From positions 1,302,001 to 1,366,000 of the forward strand of contig NZ_CP134771.1 of the NCBI RefSeq assembly GCF_031880315.1: DNA of 64,000 nt, read 5' to 3'. Source of the stretch: Pseudomonas baltica (GTDB taxonomy: Bacteria; Pseudomonadota; Gammaproteobacteria; Pseudomonadales; Pseudomonadaceae). A program made the position numbers and the translations under genes. Below are positions 1 through 10,767 of this stretch, in pieces; the stretch's first letter is position 1, and every line of letters starts with the position of its first letter. The notes beneath the pieces were generated by a model that saw only the letters and a program-made list of their open reading frames with translations, had not been told where the DNA came from and searched no databases.

Positions 1-521
1 TGTTCAATATCAGCGTGGTGTTCGGCACCGACGGCGCGCCGTTGGGCGTGCCCACACACCAGGTTTTCCCGGATCGTGACAACCGCCGCCTGGTGCAGCC
101 CGGCGACCCTGGCGACCTTGATGTGGTCGACACCCCGGCCGGGCGCCTGGGCGTGCTGATCGGCACCGACAGCTGGTACCCGGACAACTACCGCCGTTTG
201 CAGGCCAAGGGCGTGCAACTGCTGGCGATACCCGCCTTCGTCGCCGGCCCTGGCCACTGGCAAACGCCCTGGCGCGGCTACGACCTCCATCCGCCGGCGG
301 CGCTGCCGATTCAACCGGGCGAAGTCACTGAGCAGCAAGCCTGGCAACGCCTCACCCAGGCCGGCCTGACGCCAGTGGGCATCAGCGCCGGCCTGAGCGT
401 ATTCATGCACGGGCGCTTCTGGGACGTGGTCGCCGAAGGCCAAAGTTTCATCTCGCACAATGGCCAGGCCGAAGAAGCACCGGCCGGCTTTGGTGCGCGC
501 CTGATCAATCTATGGCTGTAG
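1..521 (+). CDS. Carbon-nitrogen hydrolase (nitrilase) family protein, 3' part
   Basis: The reading frame is open at the window edge, so only the carboxy-terminal ~172 residues are present. The segment LGVLIGTDSWYP followed by NYRRLQAKGVQLLAIPAF matches the nitrilase-superfamily strand that normally carries the nucleophilic cysteine (usual form GVLICYDxxxP), after which a glycine-rich loop and long C-terminal arm follow. In this copy the cysteine position is glycine (codon at 162-164), one base away from TGC, so the enzyme may be inactive or the motif may be shifted. The stop codon TAG (519-521) is the first part of a REP-like sequence. It is followed after 42 bp by an AraC regulator on the same strand. 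The substrate cannot be told. The family call is fairly safe; catalytic competence is doubtful. Confidence 0.7.
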   Translation, partial: FNISVVFGTDGAPLGVPTHQVFPDRDNRRLVQPGDPGDLDVVDTPAGRLGVLIGTDSWYPDNYRRLQAKGVQLLAIPAFVAGPGHWQTPWRGYDLHPPAALPIQPGEVTEQQAWQRLTQAGLTPVGISAGLSVFMHGRFWDVVAEGQSFISHNGQAEEAPAGFGARLINLWL

Positions 522-541
522 CGAGTGGGCATGCCCCCGAA
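517..541. repeat. REP-like half element (GTAGCGAG..GGGC..GCCCCCGA type)
   Basis: The sequence TGTAGCGAGTGGGCATGCCCCCGA is a single degenerate copy of the REP palindrome seen complete at 3484-3571. It supplies the stop codon of the nitrilase-like gene. Confidence 0.5.
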
Positions 542-563
542 AAATCCCTCGGTGCCACCCAAA

Positions 564-1619
564 ATGACTGACACCCGCCAACCCCTGCCGCTGCGCCTGG
601 GCGATTTGTCCGTAGGCTTTATCCACAGCCTGGCGGCAGCCATTCGCCAACTGCACCAGGACCCGCTGCCGTTGCTGGCGGCGTATGGGCTTGACCCTGA
701 ACGCCTGGCCAGCCCCGGCGCGCGGCTGTCGATCCCTCGTTACATGCGCCTGGGCCATGCGGCGATGCAGCTGTGTGCCGAGCCCGCACTGGGGTTGCAC
801 ATGGGCGCCTGCAGCCGCTTGCCCCACGCCGGGCTGGCCGGGATCACTGCCGCCCAGGCGCCGACCGTGCGCGAAGCGGCGCGGGCGATGATCCGCTTCG
901 AGCCGTTGTATGCCACCAACTACCGCGGCCAGTCGAGCTTCGCTGAAGACGCCGATGGCGCGTGGCTGCGCTTCTATTCCATCAGTCCCTACAACGCCTA
1001 TAACCGTTTTGTGGTGGACGCGGTACTCAGCGGCTGGCTGGCGCAGCTATCAAGCGTTGCCGGTGCAGCGGTGCAAGCGCAGCGCCTGGAAATCGAATTC
1101 GAGGCCCCCGCCTACGCCGCGTTTTATCAGCCGTTGAGTGTGCAGCCCGTGCAGTTCGCCAGCGCCGCTAACCAGCTGCGCCTTGATCAGGCCAGCCTTG
1201 CCCTGCGCAACCCGGCGCACTGCCCCGGCACCTGGCAGGAGTTGCTCGCGCTGTGCGAACAGGCGCTAACGCAACAGACGCGGACTCGCAGCTTGGGCGA
1301 GCGCATCATGCAATTGCTGGGGCCCTTGCTGAGCGGCGGTCGCGAGCCGGATCTGGATGAGGTGGCGGCACGCCTGAAGCTGCCGGTGTGGACGCTGCGA
1401 CGCCGGCTGGCCGAGGAAGGCACGCAGTTTCGCGCGATTCTCAATGACACGCGGCGCGACCTGGCCATGACCTATATCCGCGACACGGAATTGGCCTTTG
1501 GCGAGATTGCCTATCTGTTGGGGTTTGCTTCAGCGGAGGCGTTTCAACGGGCGTTCAAGCGCTGGTGCGGACAGACCCCCGGGGAGTTTCGGCGCGCGGG
1601 CCGAAGCGCTCCCCAGTAG
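564..1619 (+). CDS. AraC-family transcriptional regulator
   Basis: A 351-residue protein if started at the ATG at 564 (MTDTRQPLPL). An in-frame ATG/GTG set upstream at 525-531 overlaps REP sequence and is less likely. The first ~230 residues match the arabinose-binding-like sensor domain of the OruR/ArgR-type AraC regulators (ATNYRGQSSF, NRFVVDAVLS). The last ~100 residues form two helix-turn-helix motifs (LDEVAARLKLPVWTLRRRL and FGEIAYLLGFASAEAFQRAF, followed by RWCGQTPGEFR), the classic AraC signature. It probably controls the adjacent nitrilase-family gene or a metabolic operon upstream of the window; the ligand is unknown. Confidence 0.85.
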   Translation: MTDTRQPLPLRLGDLSVGFIHSLAAAIRQLHQDPLPLLAAYGLDPERLASPGARLSIPRYMRLGHAAMQLCAEPALGLHMGACSRLPHAGLAGITAAQAPTVREAARAMIRFEPLYATNYRGQSSFAEDADGAWLRFYSISPYNAYNRFVVDAVLSGWLAQLSSVAGAAVQAQRLEIEFEAPAYAAFYQPLSVQPVQFASAANQLRLDQASLALRNPAHCPGTWQELLALCEQALTQQTRTRSLGERIMQLLGPLLSGGREPDLDEVAARLKLPVWTLRRRLAEEGTQFRAILNDTRRDLAMTYIRDTELAFGEIAYLLGFASAEAFQRAFKRWCGQTPGEFRRAGRSAPQ

Positions 1620-1624
1620 CGGGA

Positions 1625-1711
1625 TCAGAGCTCGGTGGCGTCGTCAGCGGGTTCCAGCGGATCGGTTTCGGCAGCGCGGTATTCAAGCAGTTCTTCCCAG
1701 TAATCGTCCAT
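1625..1711 (-). CDS. Possible 28-residue acidic small protein
   Basis: A 28-codon ORF starting MDDYWEELLEYRAAE and ending in an acidic tail (DPLEPADDATEL). It is preceded on the minus strand by AAAGGAGT five or six bases before the ATG, one of the best ribosome binding sites in the region. The stop lies only 5 bp from the end of the convergent AraC gene. No family is recognised. Composition is strongly acidic with an amphipathic beginning. The strong Shine-Dalgarno is the main support; no homology was tested. Confidence 0.4.
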   Translation of the reverse strand: MDDYWEELLEYRAAETDPLEPADDATEL

Positions 1712-1952
1712 GCCGGACTCCTTTTCGTCGTGGTAGATGGGCGTGGGGTTATTGACCATGGACCTGACGATAAAGTGCCGCTGTGAACCTTGGGTGACGG
1801 TTGGGTGGCGGGTTGGTGAAGGTGGGCCAACGGAAGGACTGACGAACGTTGAGCATACAAGAACCAGATACGCAAGCTGGCAGATCTGTGAGCTAGGCGG
1901 GAACCCTTCACCCCTGTCAGATTTGGCCGGAAGATCACGATGGAGTATTGCC

Positions 1953-2885
1953 ATGAGCCCCCAAACACAGACAACCCTACTGGCACCGAGCATAACGCAA
2001 TCGGTAATAGCGGCGATCAATGGCGATGAAATTGGCGTCAGGAGCTATTCACCTTTTGGATTTTTGCAGACGGATGATTCTATCGGTCCCAGATCCGCAT
2101 TCAACGGGTGCTATCACGAGCCTGCCACCAACGTCTATCTGCTTGGAAATGGCTACCGAGCATTCAATCCACTGCTGATGCGATTCCATAGCCCTGATAG
2201 TCTTAGCCCGTTCGCAGCGGGAGGCCTTAACGCCTATGCCTACGTGGGAAATGATCCTGCGAACCGCATAGACCCGTCTGGGCATTTCAGCATTGATCCG
2301 GTTAAATTATTTCGGCGCCTTACCAGGGGAAGGACGCAGGGATCCGTGCTAGTCGGGACGCCGGCTGAGTATACACGTGTAAAGTTTTCCACCTACAAAA
2401 TTAAAGAGGTCGGCGTACTTGGCCCAGAAGCATTTTGGTCTAGCGATTACTACAAAGGGGACAAGACCTTATTTATTCATGCACACGGTGGCAACGGCCG
2501 AATCAACCTATCAAAAGACTCTGGAATTGAAGCTGCCGGGCTTGCAGAACTATTGAAATTGAATAACGTTCTACCAGGAAACTATAAACGCATACATCTT
2601 CTTTCCTGCCGTTTGGGCGCAGGGAGCGGGCATTCATTTGCCCAGGAGCTACACAACCTCACCGGACTAAAAATAAAAGCTTATGAAAATGACCTCATCA
2701 CAACCTATTCAGGTACAGACATAGCAAACATCATTTCGCGCTCACAAAATATTCAGAAGGGCATAAAAATACCTATCAACATCGAAAAGAGTATCTACAA
2801 GTACAAACTCGAGAACGTACGTCTCGCTCAACGTGTCCGGCCCGACACCACAGCCGACGTGTACTCACCCAGGCGCATTCGCTAG
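1953..2885 (+). CDS. Orphan RHS-repeat core protein with caspase-like C-terminal domain
   Basis: 310 residues from the ATG at 1953, chosen because GGAG lies 7 bases upstream; the frame is open further back but without a good site. Residues ~50-112 are a typical RHS-associated core (YLLGNGYRAFNP, SPDSLSPF, GLNAYAYVGNDP, DPSGH). After this hallmark junction the sequence turns AT-rich and unrelated. Residues ~140-260 contain a hydrophobic strand ending FIHAHGGNG (His178-Gly179) and a second strand HLLSCRLGAGSG (Cys219), followed by a helix and LTG. This arrangement resembles the His-Gly/Cys dyad of caspase-like clan CD peptidases (C80 and DUF4347-type domains). The protein lacks the long RHS repeat shell, a secretion module and a clear immunity neighbour, so it may be a displaced polymorphic-toxin tip. 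Core call is firm; peptidase assignment is inference. Confidence 0.75.
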   Translation: MSPQTQTTLLAPSITQSVIAAINGDEIGVRSYSPFGFLQTDDSIGPRSAFNGCYHEPATNVYLLGNGYRAFNPLLMRFHSPDSLSPFAAGGLNAYAYVGNDPANRIDPSGHFSIDPVKLFRRLTRGRTQGSVLVGTPAEYTRVKFSTYKIKEVGVLGPEAFWSSDYYKGDKTLFIHAHGGNGRINLSKDSGIEAAGLAELLKLNNVLPGNYKRIHLLSCRLGAGSGHSFAQELHNLTGLKIKAYENDLITTYSGTDIANIISRSQNIQKGIKIPINIEKSIYKYKLENVRLAQRVRPDTTADVYSPRRIR

Positions 2886-2922
2886 CTTATATACGTTCAT
2901 ATCGAAAGGCGTGACCTAAACG

Positions 2923-2948
2923 AGCGATGAATATAATATATTCGTTGC
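2923..2948. other. AT-rich imperfect inverted repeat after the RHS gene
   Basis: AGCGATGAATATA and TATATTCGTTGCT face each other around a single base. All 13 positions can pair if two G-U wobbles are allowed. No T-run follows, so terminator function is uncertain. Confidence 0.3.
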
Positions 2949-3087
2949 TAACATCTTGTAGCGATTTATTGCTTTGTACGGGTGCCGCGGACCTTCATAG
3001 TCGCCGCCGTTGTTACCAAATAAACGACCGGATTTCGCAGTCCGCGCATCGCCAGGCTTGTCAGCGCGCTTTTAGGGAGGTGTTGCT

Positions 3088-3486
3088 GTGAACACCCAAT
3101 CGCGTCATGGCGGTTGTGAGAGGGAAACCTTCGGGTGTGCCGATTTAACTTGTTTGCACGGTCCGCGAACCCTCTCACAACTGCCACCCCATCACTCGCC
3201 GATGCGGTGGCACCGTTTGTTCGCATGGAGTGATATGGCTGCCAATTCCTCGCACCGCCCTTGCAACACCTCGACCCAACTCGCCGACCTGCACGAAGAC
3301 CCCACCTGCCGCGCCCGCGCCGCCCGGGACCTTGCGCAGTTGCTGACGCGAGCGACCTTTCATGATCTGAATAACCGGGATTTTTTGCGCACCTGCGAGG
3401 TGTTCGACTTTCTGCTGGGGGATGTGTGCGTGTCGTTTGCGGCGATGGAGCGGGGGCTGGCTGGAGGCGTTGGCCACAGGATGTAG
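3088..3486 (+). CDS. Small hypothetical protein with structured 5' region
   Basis: 132 codons from a GTG at 3088 that has AGGGAGG seven bases upstream; a second in-frame ATG at 3235 (with GGAG four bases before) would give 83 residues starting MAANSSHRPC. The carboxy half looks like a folded small protein (LADLHEDPTCRARAARDLA, LRTCEVFDFLLGDVCVSF) of a type common as lone genes in Pseudomonas; I recall a resemblance to DUF3077-like proteins but cannot confirm it. The first 49 codons include a 16-bp inverted repeat and are Cys/His/Arg rich, so they may be a leader rather than part of the folded protein. The stop TAG lies in a REP element. Not obviously an immunity protein for the RHS gene 202 bp upstream. 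Confidence 0.5.
   Translation: MNTQSRHGGCERETFGCADLTCLHGPRTLSQLPPHHSPMRWHRLFAWSDMAANSSHRPCNTSTQLADLHEDPTCRARAARDLAQLLTRATFHDLNNRDFLRTCEVFDFLLGDVCVSFAAMERGLAGGVGHRM
3109..3185 (+). other. 16-bp inverted repeat (possible leader stem-loop)
   Basis: GGCGGTTGTGAGAGGG (3109-3124) is matched by CCCTCTCACAACTGCC (3170-3185) with one mismatch, which is a G-U pair in RNA. The 45-nt loop could hold a smaller stem. It sits between two alternative translation starts (3088 and 3235), so it could affect which is used. Confidence 0.55.
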
Positions 3487-3571
3487 CGAGGGGGCTTGCC
3501 CCCGATTGGGTTGGTCTGACACACCGTGGTGCATCAGTTCCGGCCTATCGGGGGCAAGCCCCCTCGCCACA
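3484..3571. repeat. REPIN (two inverted REP copies)
   Basis: TAGCGAGGGGGCTTGCCCCCGAT and its inverse ATCGGGGGCAAGCCCCCTCGC flank about 40 bp. The left copy supplies the stop codon of the preceding ORF. A 16-bp direct repeat CCACAGGGTCAGCCGG follows at about 3568 and 3599. Confidence 0.85.
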
Positions 3572-3658
3572 GGGTCAGCCGGGGTTTTAGGTTGAGGCCA
3601 CAGGGTCAGCCGGGATATGTGCTGGGAGGCAAGTTCGACCAGAGTGGGTATCGGATTT

Positions 3659-6082
<2,424 letters not shown>

Positions 6083-6958
6083 TCAGCGTTTCTGGGTCAG
6101 GGCGCGACGTTCGAATTCGACGATGCGTTGACGGTAGTGTTCTATGGTCTGCGCGGTCAGCACGCTGCGCTGGTCATCCTTGAGCTCGCCGTCCAGCTCG
6201 AAAGCCAGCTTGCGGGCGGCGGCGACCATCACGTCGAACGCCTGCTTGGGATGACGCGGGCCCGGCAAGCCGAGGAAGAAGCTCACCGCGCGGGTACTGA
6301 AGTGGTCGATGTCGTCGAGATCGAACACCCCTGGCTTGACCGCGTTGGCCATCGAGAACAGCACTTCACCGTTGCCGGCCATGCTCTCATGGCGGTGGAA
6401 GATGTCCATCTCGCCGAAGCGCAGGCCGCTTTCCAGAATGTTCTGAAGCAGCGCCGGGCCCTTGAAGCCGCTTTCACTGCGCGAGATCACACTGATCACC
6501 AGTACTTCTTCAACCGGCGGCAGGTCCGCAGCTTCGCTATTGCCATTGCCATTGCCATTGCCATTGAAGGGAGGCACCGGGCTATCGTCCGGGAAGTCGT
6601 TGTCGCGGCTGCTGAAGCTCGGCTCGCCGAGATCGAGCTTGAGGTTCATGTCGGGGGCCTGCGGTTCGCTTTGGCGCTTGGCGCGCTTGGGCGTTTCGCG
6701 GCTCTCGCGGGCCGGGGCCGACATCGAAGGCAGGTCGTGCTCATCGAGTTCCGGCTCGCGCGGCTCGTCGAGCACGCGTGAGGGGCCCAGGACTTCTGGA
6801 CTGCTGTCGTCATCCGGTAAATTGGAGAGACTGCGGTCGAGCCTGAATTTGAGCTTGCCTTTTTTGCTGCCGCGCATCCGGCGCCAGCCGTCAAAAAGGA
6901 TACCGGCGATGACTATGACGCCGATAACGATCAGCCATTCGCGCAGACCGAATTCCAT
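6083..6958 (-). CDS. zipA: Cell division protein ZipA
   Basis: 291 residues. ZipA anchors FtsZ to the inner membrane at the division septum. The N-terminus is a single membrane helix ([21 protein letters not shown]) followed by a basic stretch ([13 protein letters not shown]), then a long charged/proline linker (~45-150), then the C-terminal FtsZ-binding domain ([46 protein letters not shown]). The linker contains GNGNGNGN encoded by four tandem TTGCCA hexamers (plus-strand reading), a likely slippage site of variable length. Neighbours are smc upstream and ligA downstream. Confidence 0.97.
   Translation of the reverse strand: MEFGLREWLIVIGVIVIAGILFDGWRRMRGSKKGKLKFRLDRSLSNLPDDDSSPEVLGPSRVLDEPREPELDEHDLPSMSAPARESRETPKRAKRQSEPQAPDMNLKLDLGEPSFSSRDNDFPDDSPVPPFNGNGNGNGNSEAADLPPVEEVLVISVISRSESGFKGPALLQNILESGLRFGEMDIFHRHESMAGNGEVLFSMANAVKPGVFDLDDIDHFSTRAVSFFLGLPGPRHPKQAFDVMVAAARKLAFELDGELKDDQRSVLTAQTIEHYRQRIVEFERRALTQKR
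6540..6563. repeat. Four tandem TTGCCA hexamers inside zipA
   Basis: The repeats encode Gly-Asn pairs in the ZipA linker. The unit of 6 bp keeps the frame whatever the copy number. Confidence 0.8.
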
Positions 6959-7158
6959 GTAATCCCGTGCCTCTAATAAAAAATGCTGAAAAACAAGGGT
7001 TTAAACCCCTTTAAAACGTGGCGCCAAGCCTATGTTCTGACAGGCGTTTTCCCACGCACGAAATATTTAGCTAAAACTAGCACGACCTGTGTCAACTTTA
7101 CACCGTCTGTCGCACCTGGCTGCTACAAAGCGGGCTTTTAGCGTCAAAAACTGCCGAT
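6959..7158. other. Intergenic zipA-smc spacer
   Basis: This 200-bp spacer is AT-richer than its surroundings. It holds a 12-bp perfect palindrome GGGTTTAAACCC (6997-7008) and no ORF. It probably contains the zipA promoter reading leftward, but no convincing -35/-10 pair was assigned. Confidence 0.4.
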
Positions 7159-10100
7159 TCACGCGTCGACCAAGGCCATTGCCTCTTCGACGTCCACGGC
7201 GACGAGTCGCGAACAGCCCGGTTCGTGCATCGTTACCCCCATCAGCTGATCGGCCATTTCCATGGCGATCTTGTTGTGGGTGATATAGATGAACTGCACC
7301 GTTTGCGACATCTCCTTGACCAGCCGCGCATAGCGCCCCACGTTGGCATCGTCCAGCGGCGCGTCGACCTCGTCGAGCATGCAGAAGGGCGCCGGATTGA
7401 GCTGGAAAATCGAAAAAACCAGGGCCAATGCCGTCAACGCCTTTTCGCCACCGGAGAGCAAATGGATGGTGCTGTTCTTCTTGCCGGGCGGACGGGCCAT
7501 GATTGTGACCCCTGTATCGAGTAAATCTTCGCCCGTCAGTTCCAAATAAGCGCTGCCACCGCCAAAAACTTTCGGAAAAAGCGCCTGCAGGCCGCCATTG
7601 ACCTTGTCGAAGGTGTCCTTGAAGCGGTTGCGGGTTTCCTTGTCGATCTTGCGGATGACGTTTTCGAGGGTTTCGAGGGCTTCCACCAAGTCGGCATTCT
7701 GCGCGTCGAGGTAACGTTTGCGTTCCGATTGCTGCTGGTATTCGTCGATGGCCGCAAGGTTGATGGCGCCCAGGCGCTGGATGCGCCCATTGATGCTTTC
7801 GAGCTCTTGCTCGGCGTCCTTTTCGTTGGCCGAGTCCTGCAGGGTGGCGATCACGCCGTGCAAGTCGTAGCCGTCAGCCAGCAGTTGGTCCTGCAGAGCG
7901 GTGCGGCGCACACTCAGGGCTTGCCACTCCATGCGCTGCTGCTCCATCTGACCGCGGATCAGCTGCGATTGCTGCTCGGCCTGGGTGCGGCGTTTTTCGG
8001 CCTCACGCAGTTCGCGGTCGGCATCTTCAAGGGCGTTCTTGGCGATGCGCATTTCATCGTCGACGGCCATGCGCCGCTCGAGCAGCTCTTCGAGCTTGAG
8101 GCGCAGTTCTTCGAGCGGCGCCTCGCCCTCCTCCAGGCCCAGGTTGAGCTGCTCGAAGCGCTCGGTCAGGCGCTCCGATTGCTGCTCCAGGCGTTCCAGC
8201 GCCTGGCGTGTGGAGGCGTGTTGGGCACGCAACGAGCCCAGGCGCAGGGCCAGTTGGTGGGCGTTGTCCTTGTGCTGACGCGCATCCTGGCGGACCCGGT
8301 CGAGGCGCTCGCGCAGGCTGTCGCGCTGGGCCAGCAGCAGTTCGCGTTGTTCGGTGTCCAGGGCCATGGCGTCGAGGGAGTCCTGCAGGTGCAGGCGCGA
8401 CTCGCCGACGGATTCGGTTTCCAGCGCGCGCTGCTCGGCCAGTTCGGCGAGTTCTTCGTCGAGGCGACGGCGGCGCAGGGTCAGTTGCTCGGCCTTAGCC
8501 TTGCTGGCGGACAGCTGGGCCTTGAGCTCGCCTTGGTGGCGGGCTTGTTCCTGCAATTGGCGGCGGGTCTGCTCGCGGCTTTGTTCGTCCTGTTGCTGTT
8601 GCTCGCGCAGTTGTTGCAACTGCTCGTCGAGGGTCGCCAGGGCGGCTTCGCGCAGTTCGCGATCGGCCTCGGCGTCTTTGAGTTCCTGGGCACGGGCGAG
8701 TACACCGCTGTGGGCGTCGCTGGCGCGGGATACCCGCAGGAAGTGGCGGCCGACCCAGTAGCCGTCGCGGCTGATGAGGCTTTGGCCTTCTTGCAGACGG
8801 GTGCGTGCGGCCAGTGCGTCGTCGAGGGTTTCGACGGGGATGATGTTCGCCAGCCACGGGGCCAGATCGACTGAACTTTCGACCTTATCGAGCAGGCGCT
8901 CTCGGCCCCCTTCGCGGGCAAGCCTTGCTCCCACAGGATCTGCGTTCCCTTGTGGGAATTTTGCTGGGTCAGCATCCGCGCGCCCTTGTGGGAATTTTGC
9001 TGGGTCAGCATCCGCGCGCCCTTGTGGGAGCGAGGCTTGCCCGCGAAGGGGCCCGCCGACCAGGCGCAAATCCCCCTGTTCAAACCCGGCCAGCTCCAGC
9101 CCGGCAAAATCATCCACCAACACCGCCTGCAAATCAGCGCCGAGCACCGTCTCCACCGCCAGCTCCCAGCCCGCCTCGACGCGCAATCCTTCGGCCAGCC
9201 GCGGGCGCTGATCCAGGCCCTGCTCGCGCAGCCACTCGGCCGTCCCGGTGCCTGGATCGAGCGCCGCCTGCTGCAAGGCCTCCAACGAGGCCAACCGGCC
9301 ATTGAGGCGCTGCAACTCGCCTTGCGCCTGTTGCTGATCGCGGGTCGCGGATTGCAGTTGCTGGCGCGTCTGCTCCAGACGCTCACCCTGCTGCTCATCG
9401 GTGAGTTGCAGCTCTTCGAGCAGCAGGTCGGTACTGGCCAGCTGTTCGCTCAGTTCGAGAATGGCCGCGTCTTCCGGGTCGGCAGCCAACAGCGCCAGCT
9501 CCTCGCCAAGGCGGCGCTGACGCTCAGCCAGGCGCTCCATCGATTGCTCGAGCTGCTGGATACGTGCCTGCACCACCTCGGCCTGACGGCGCGGCTCGGC
9601 GGAACGGGTATTGAAGCTGCTCCTGCCAGCCGTGCATGCCCAGCTCGGACTCTTCCAATGCAGCGGCGGCCTCTTCGGCGGCGGCGCTGGTCAGCTCTTG
9701 CTCGGGCTCGAGCATTTCCAGCTCTTCGCCCAGGGTCGCCAGCAAGGTGCGGTCGTGGCCCAGGTGCGACTCGGTCTCCTGCCGCGCCTGCTCGGCCTCG
9801 CGCAAATCGTCCTGCAACTGGCGCAGGCGTTGCTGGCCGTGCTGAATGCTCTGCTCGACCCGGGCAATATCGCCACCCACGGAATAGAAGCGCCCCTGCA
9901 CCAGATTGAAGCGCTCGGACAGGTCGTGGTGCCCGTCGCGCAGGCGCTCGATGCTGGCATCGGCATTGCGCTGCTCGGCCACCAGCGACTCGAAACTGAC
10001 CTCCTGGTTGCCGATCACCCCTTCGCGCTGGCTGACCTGCTCGTTCAGTGCCTGCCAGCGCAACGCCGACAGCTGCGCCTTGAGGTGGCGCTCCTCGGCC

Positions 10101-10765
10101 TTGTACTGCTGATACTTTTCTGCGGCCTGGGCCTGACGCTGCAAACGTTCGAGCTGGCGTTCGAGTTCTTCGCGCAGGTCGGTGAGGCGTTCGAGGTTTT
10201 CAAAGGTACGGCGGATGCGGGTTTCAGTCTCGCGCCGACGCTCCTTGTACTTGGAGATGCCGGCGGCTTCTTCGATGAAGTTGCGCAGGTCCTCGGGGCG
10301 CGCCTCGATCAGCTTGGAGATCATCCCCTGCTCGATGATCGAGTAGCTGCGCGGGCCCAGGCCGGTGCCGAGGAAGATATCGGTGATGTCCCGGCGGCGG
10401 CATTTGGTGCCGTTGAGGTAATAGGTATTCGCCGCGTCGCGGGTGACCTTGCGGCGGATGGAAATCTCCGCGTAGGCCGCGTATTCGCCCACCAGCGTGC
10501 TGTCGCTGTTGTCGAAAATCAGCTCGATACTGGCCTGGCTGACCGGCTTGCGGCTGGTGGAGCCGTTGAAGATGACGTCGGTCATCGACTCGCCGCGCAG
10601 ATTTTTGGCCGAGCTCTCGCCCATCACCCAGCGCACGGCGTCGATGATGTTGGATTTGCCGCAGCCATTGGGGCCGACCACTGCCGCCATGTTGCTGGGG
10701 AAGTTGACGGTGGTAGGGTCGACGAACGACTTGAACCCGGCCAGCTTGATCGATTTGAGCCGCAC
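7159..10765 (-). pseudogene. smc: Chromosome segregation protein SMC, frameshifted, with in-frame REP insertion
   Basis: The gene starts at a GTG (10763-10765) two bases after the GntR stop. Its N-terminal part has the ABC ATPase Walker A (GPNGCGKSN) and coiled coil. The C-terminal part has hinge, coiled coil, signature LSGGEKALTALALVF and Walker B (CMLDEVDAPLDDANV). The two halves are in different frames. An extra G at about 9616 turns the expected ...[15 protein letters not shown]... into ...[13 protein letters not shown]... and a stop at 9524. Without it the product would be ~1200 residues, about 50 more than usual, and the excess is a REP element at 8907-9053 translated in frame within the hinge. 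The frameshift may be a sequencing error, because both halves are otherwise intact. SMC condenses and segregates chromosomes with ScpAB. Confidence 0.9.
8907..9053. repeat. REPIN inserted in the coding sequence of smc (hinge)
   Basis: CCTTCGCGGGCAAGCCTTGC (left) and its inverse GCGAGGCTTGCCCGCGAAGG (right) flank a 36-bp unit repeated 2.3 times (8947-9029). Translated on the minus strand it gives repeated PQGRADADPAKF blocks with no relation to SMC. The reading frame is maintained on both sides. Confidence 0.9.
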
Positions 10766-10767
10766 GG

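Noticed and set aside
3088..3486. Immunity gene for the RHS protein
   Set aside because: It is 202 bp away with its own start site and leader, and its sequence gives no hint of such a role.
8907..9053. CRISPR-like repeats
   Set aside because: The 36-bp units are only 2.3 copies, directly adjacent without spacers, and bounded by REP arms.
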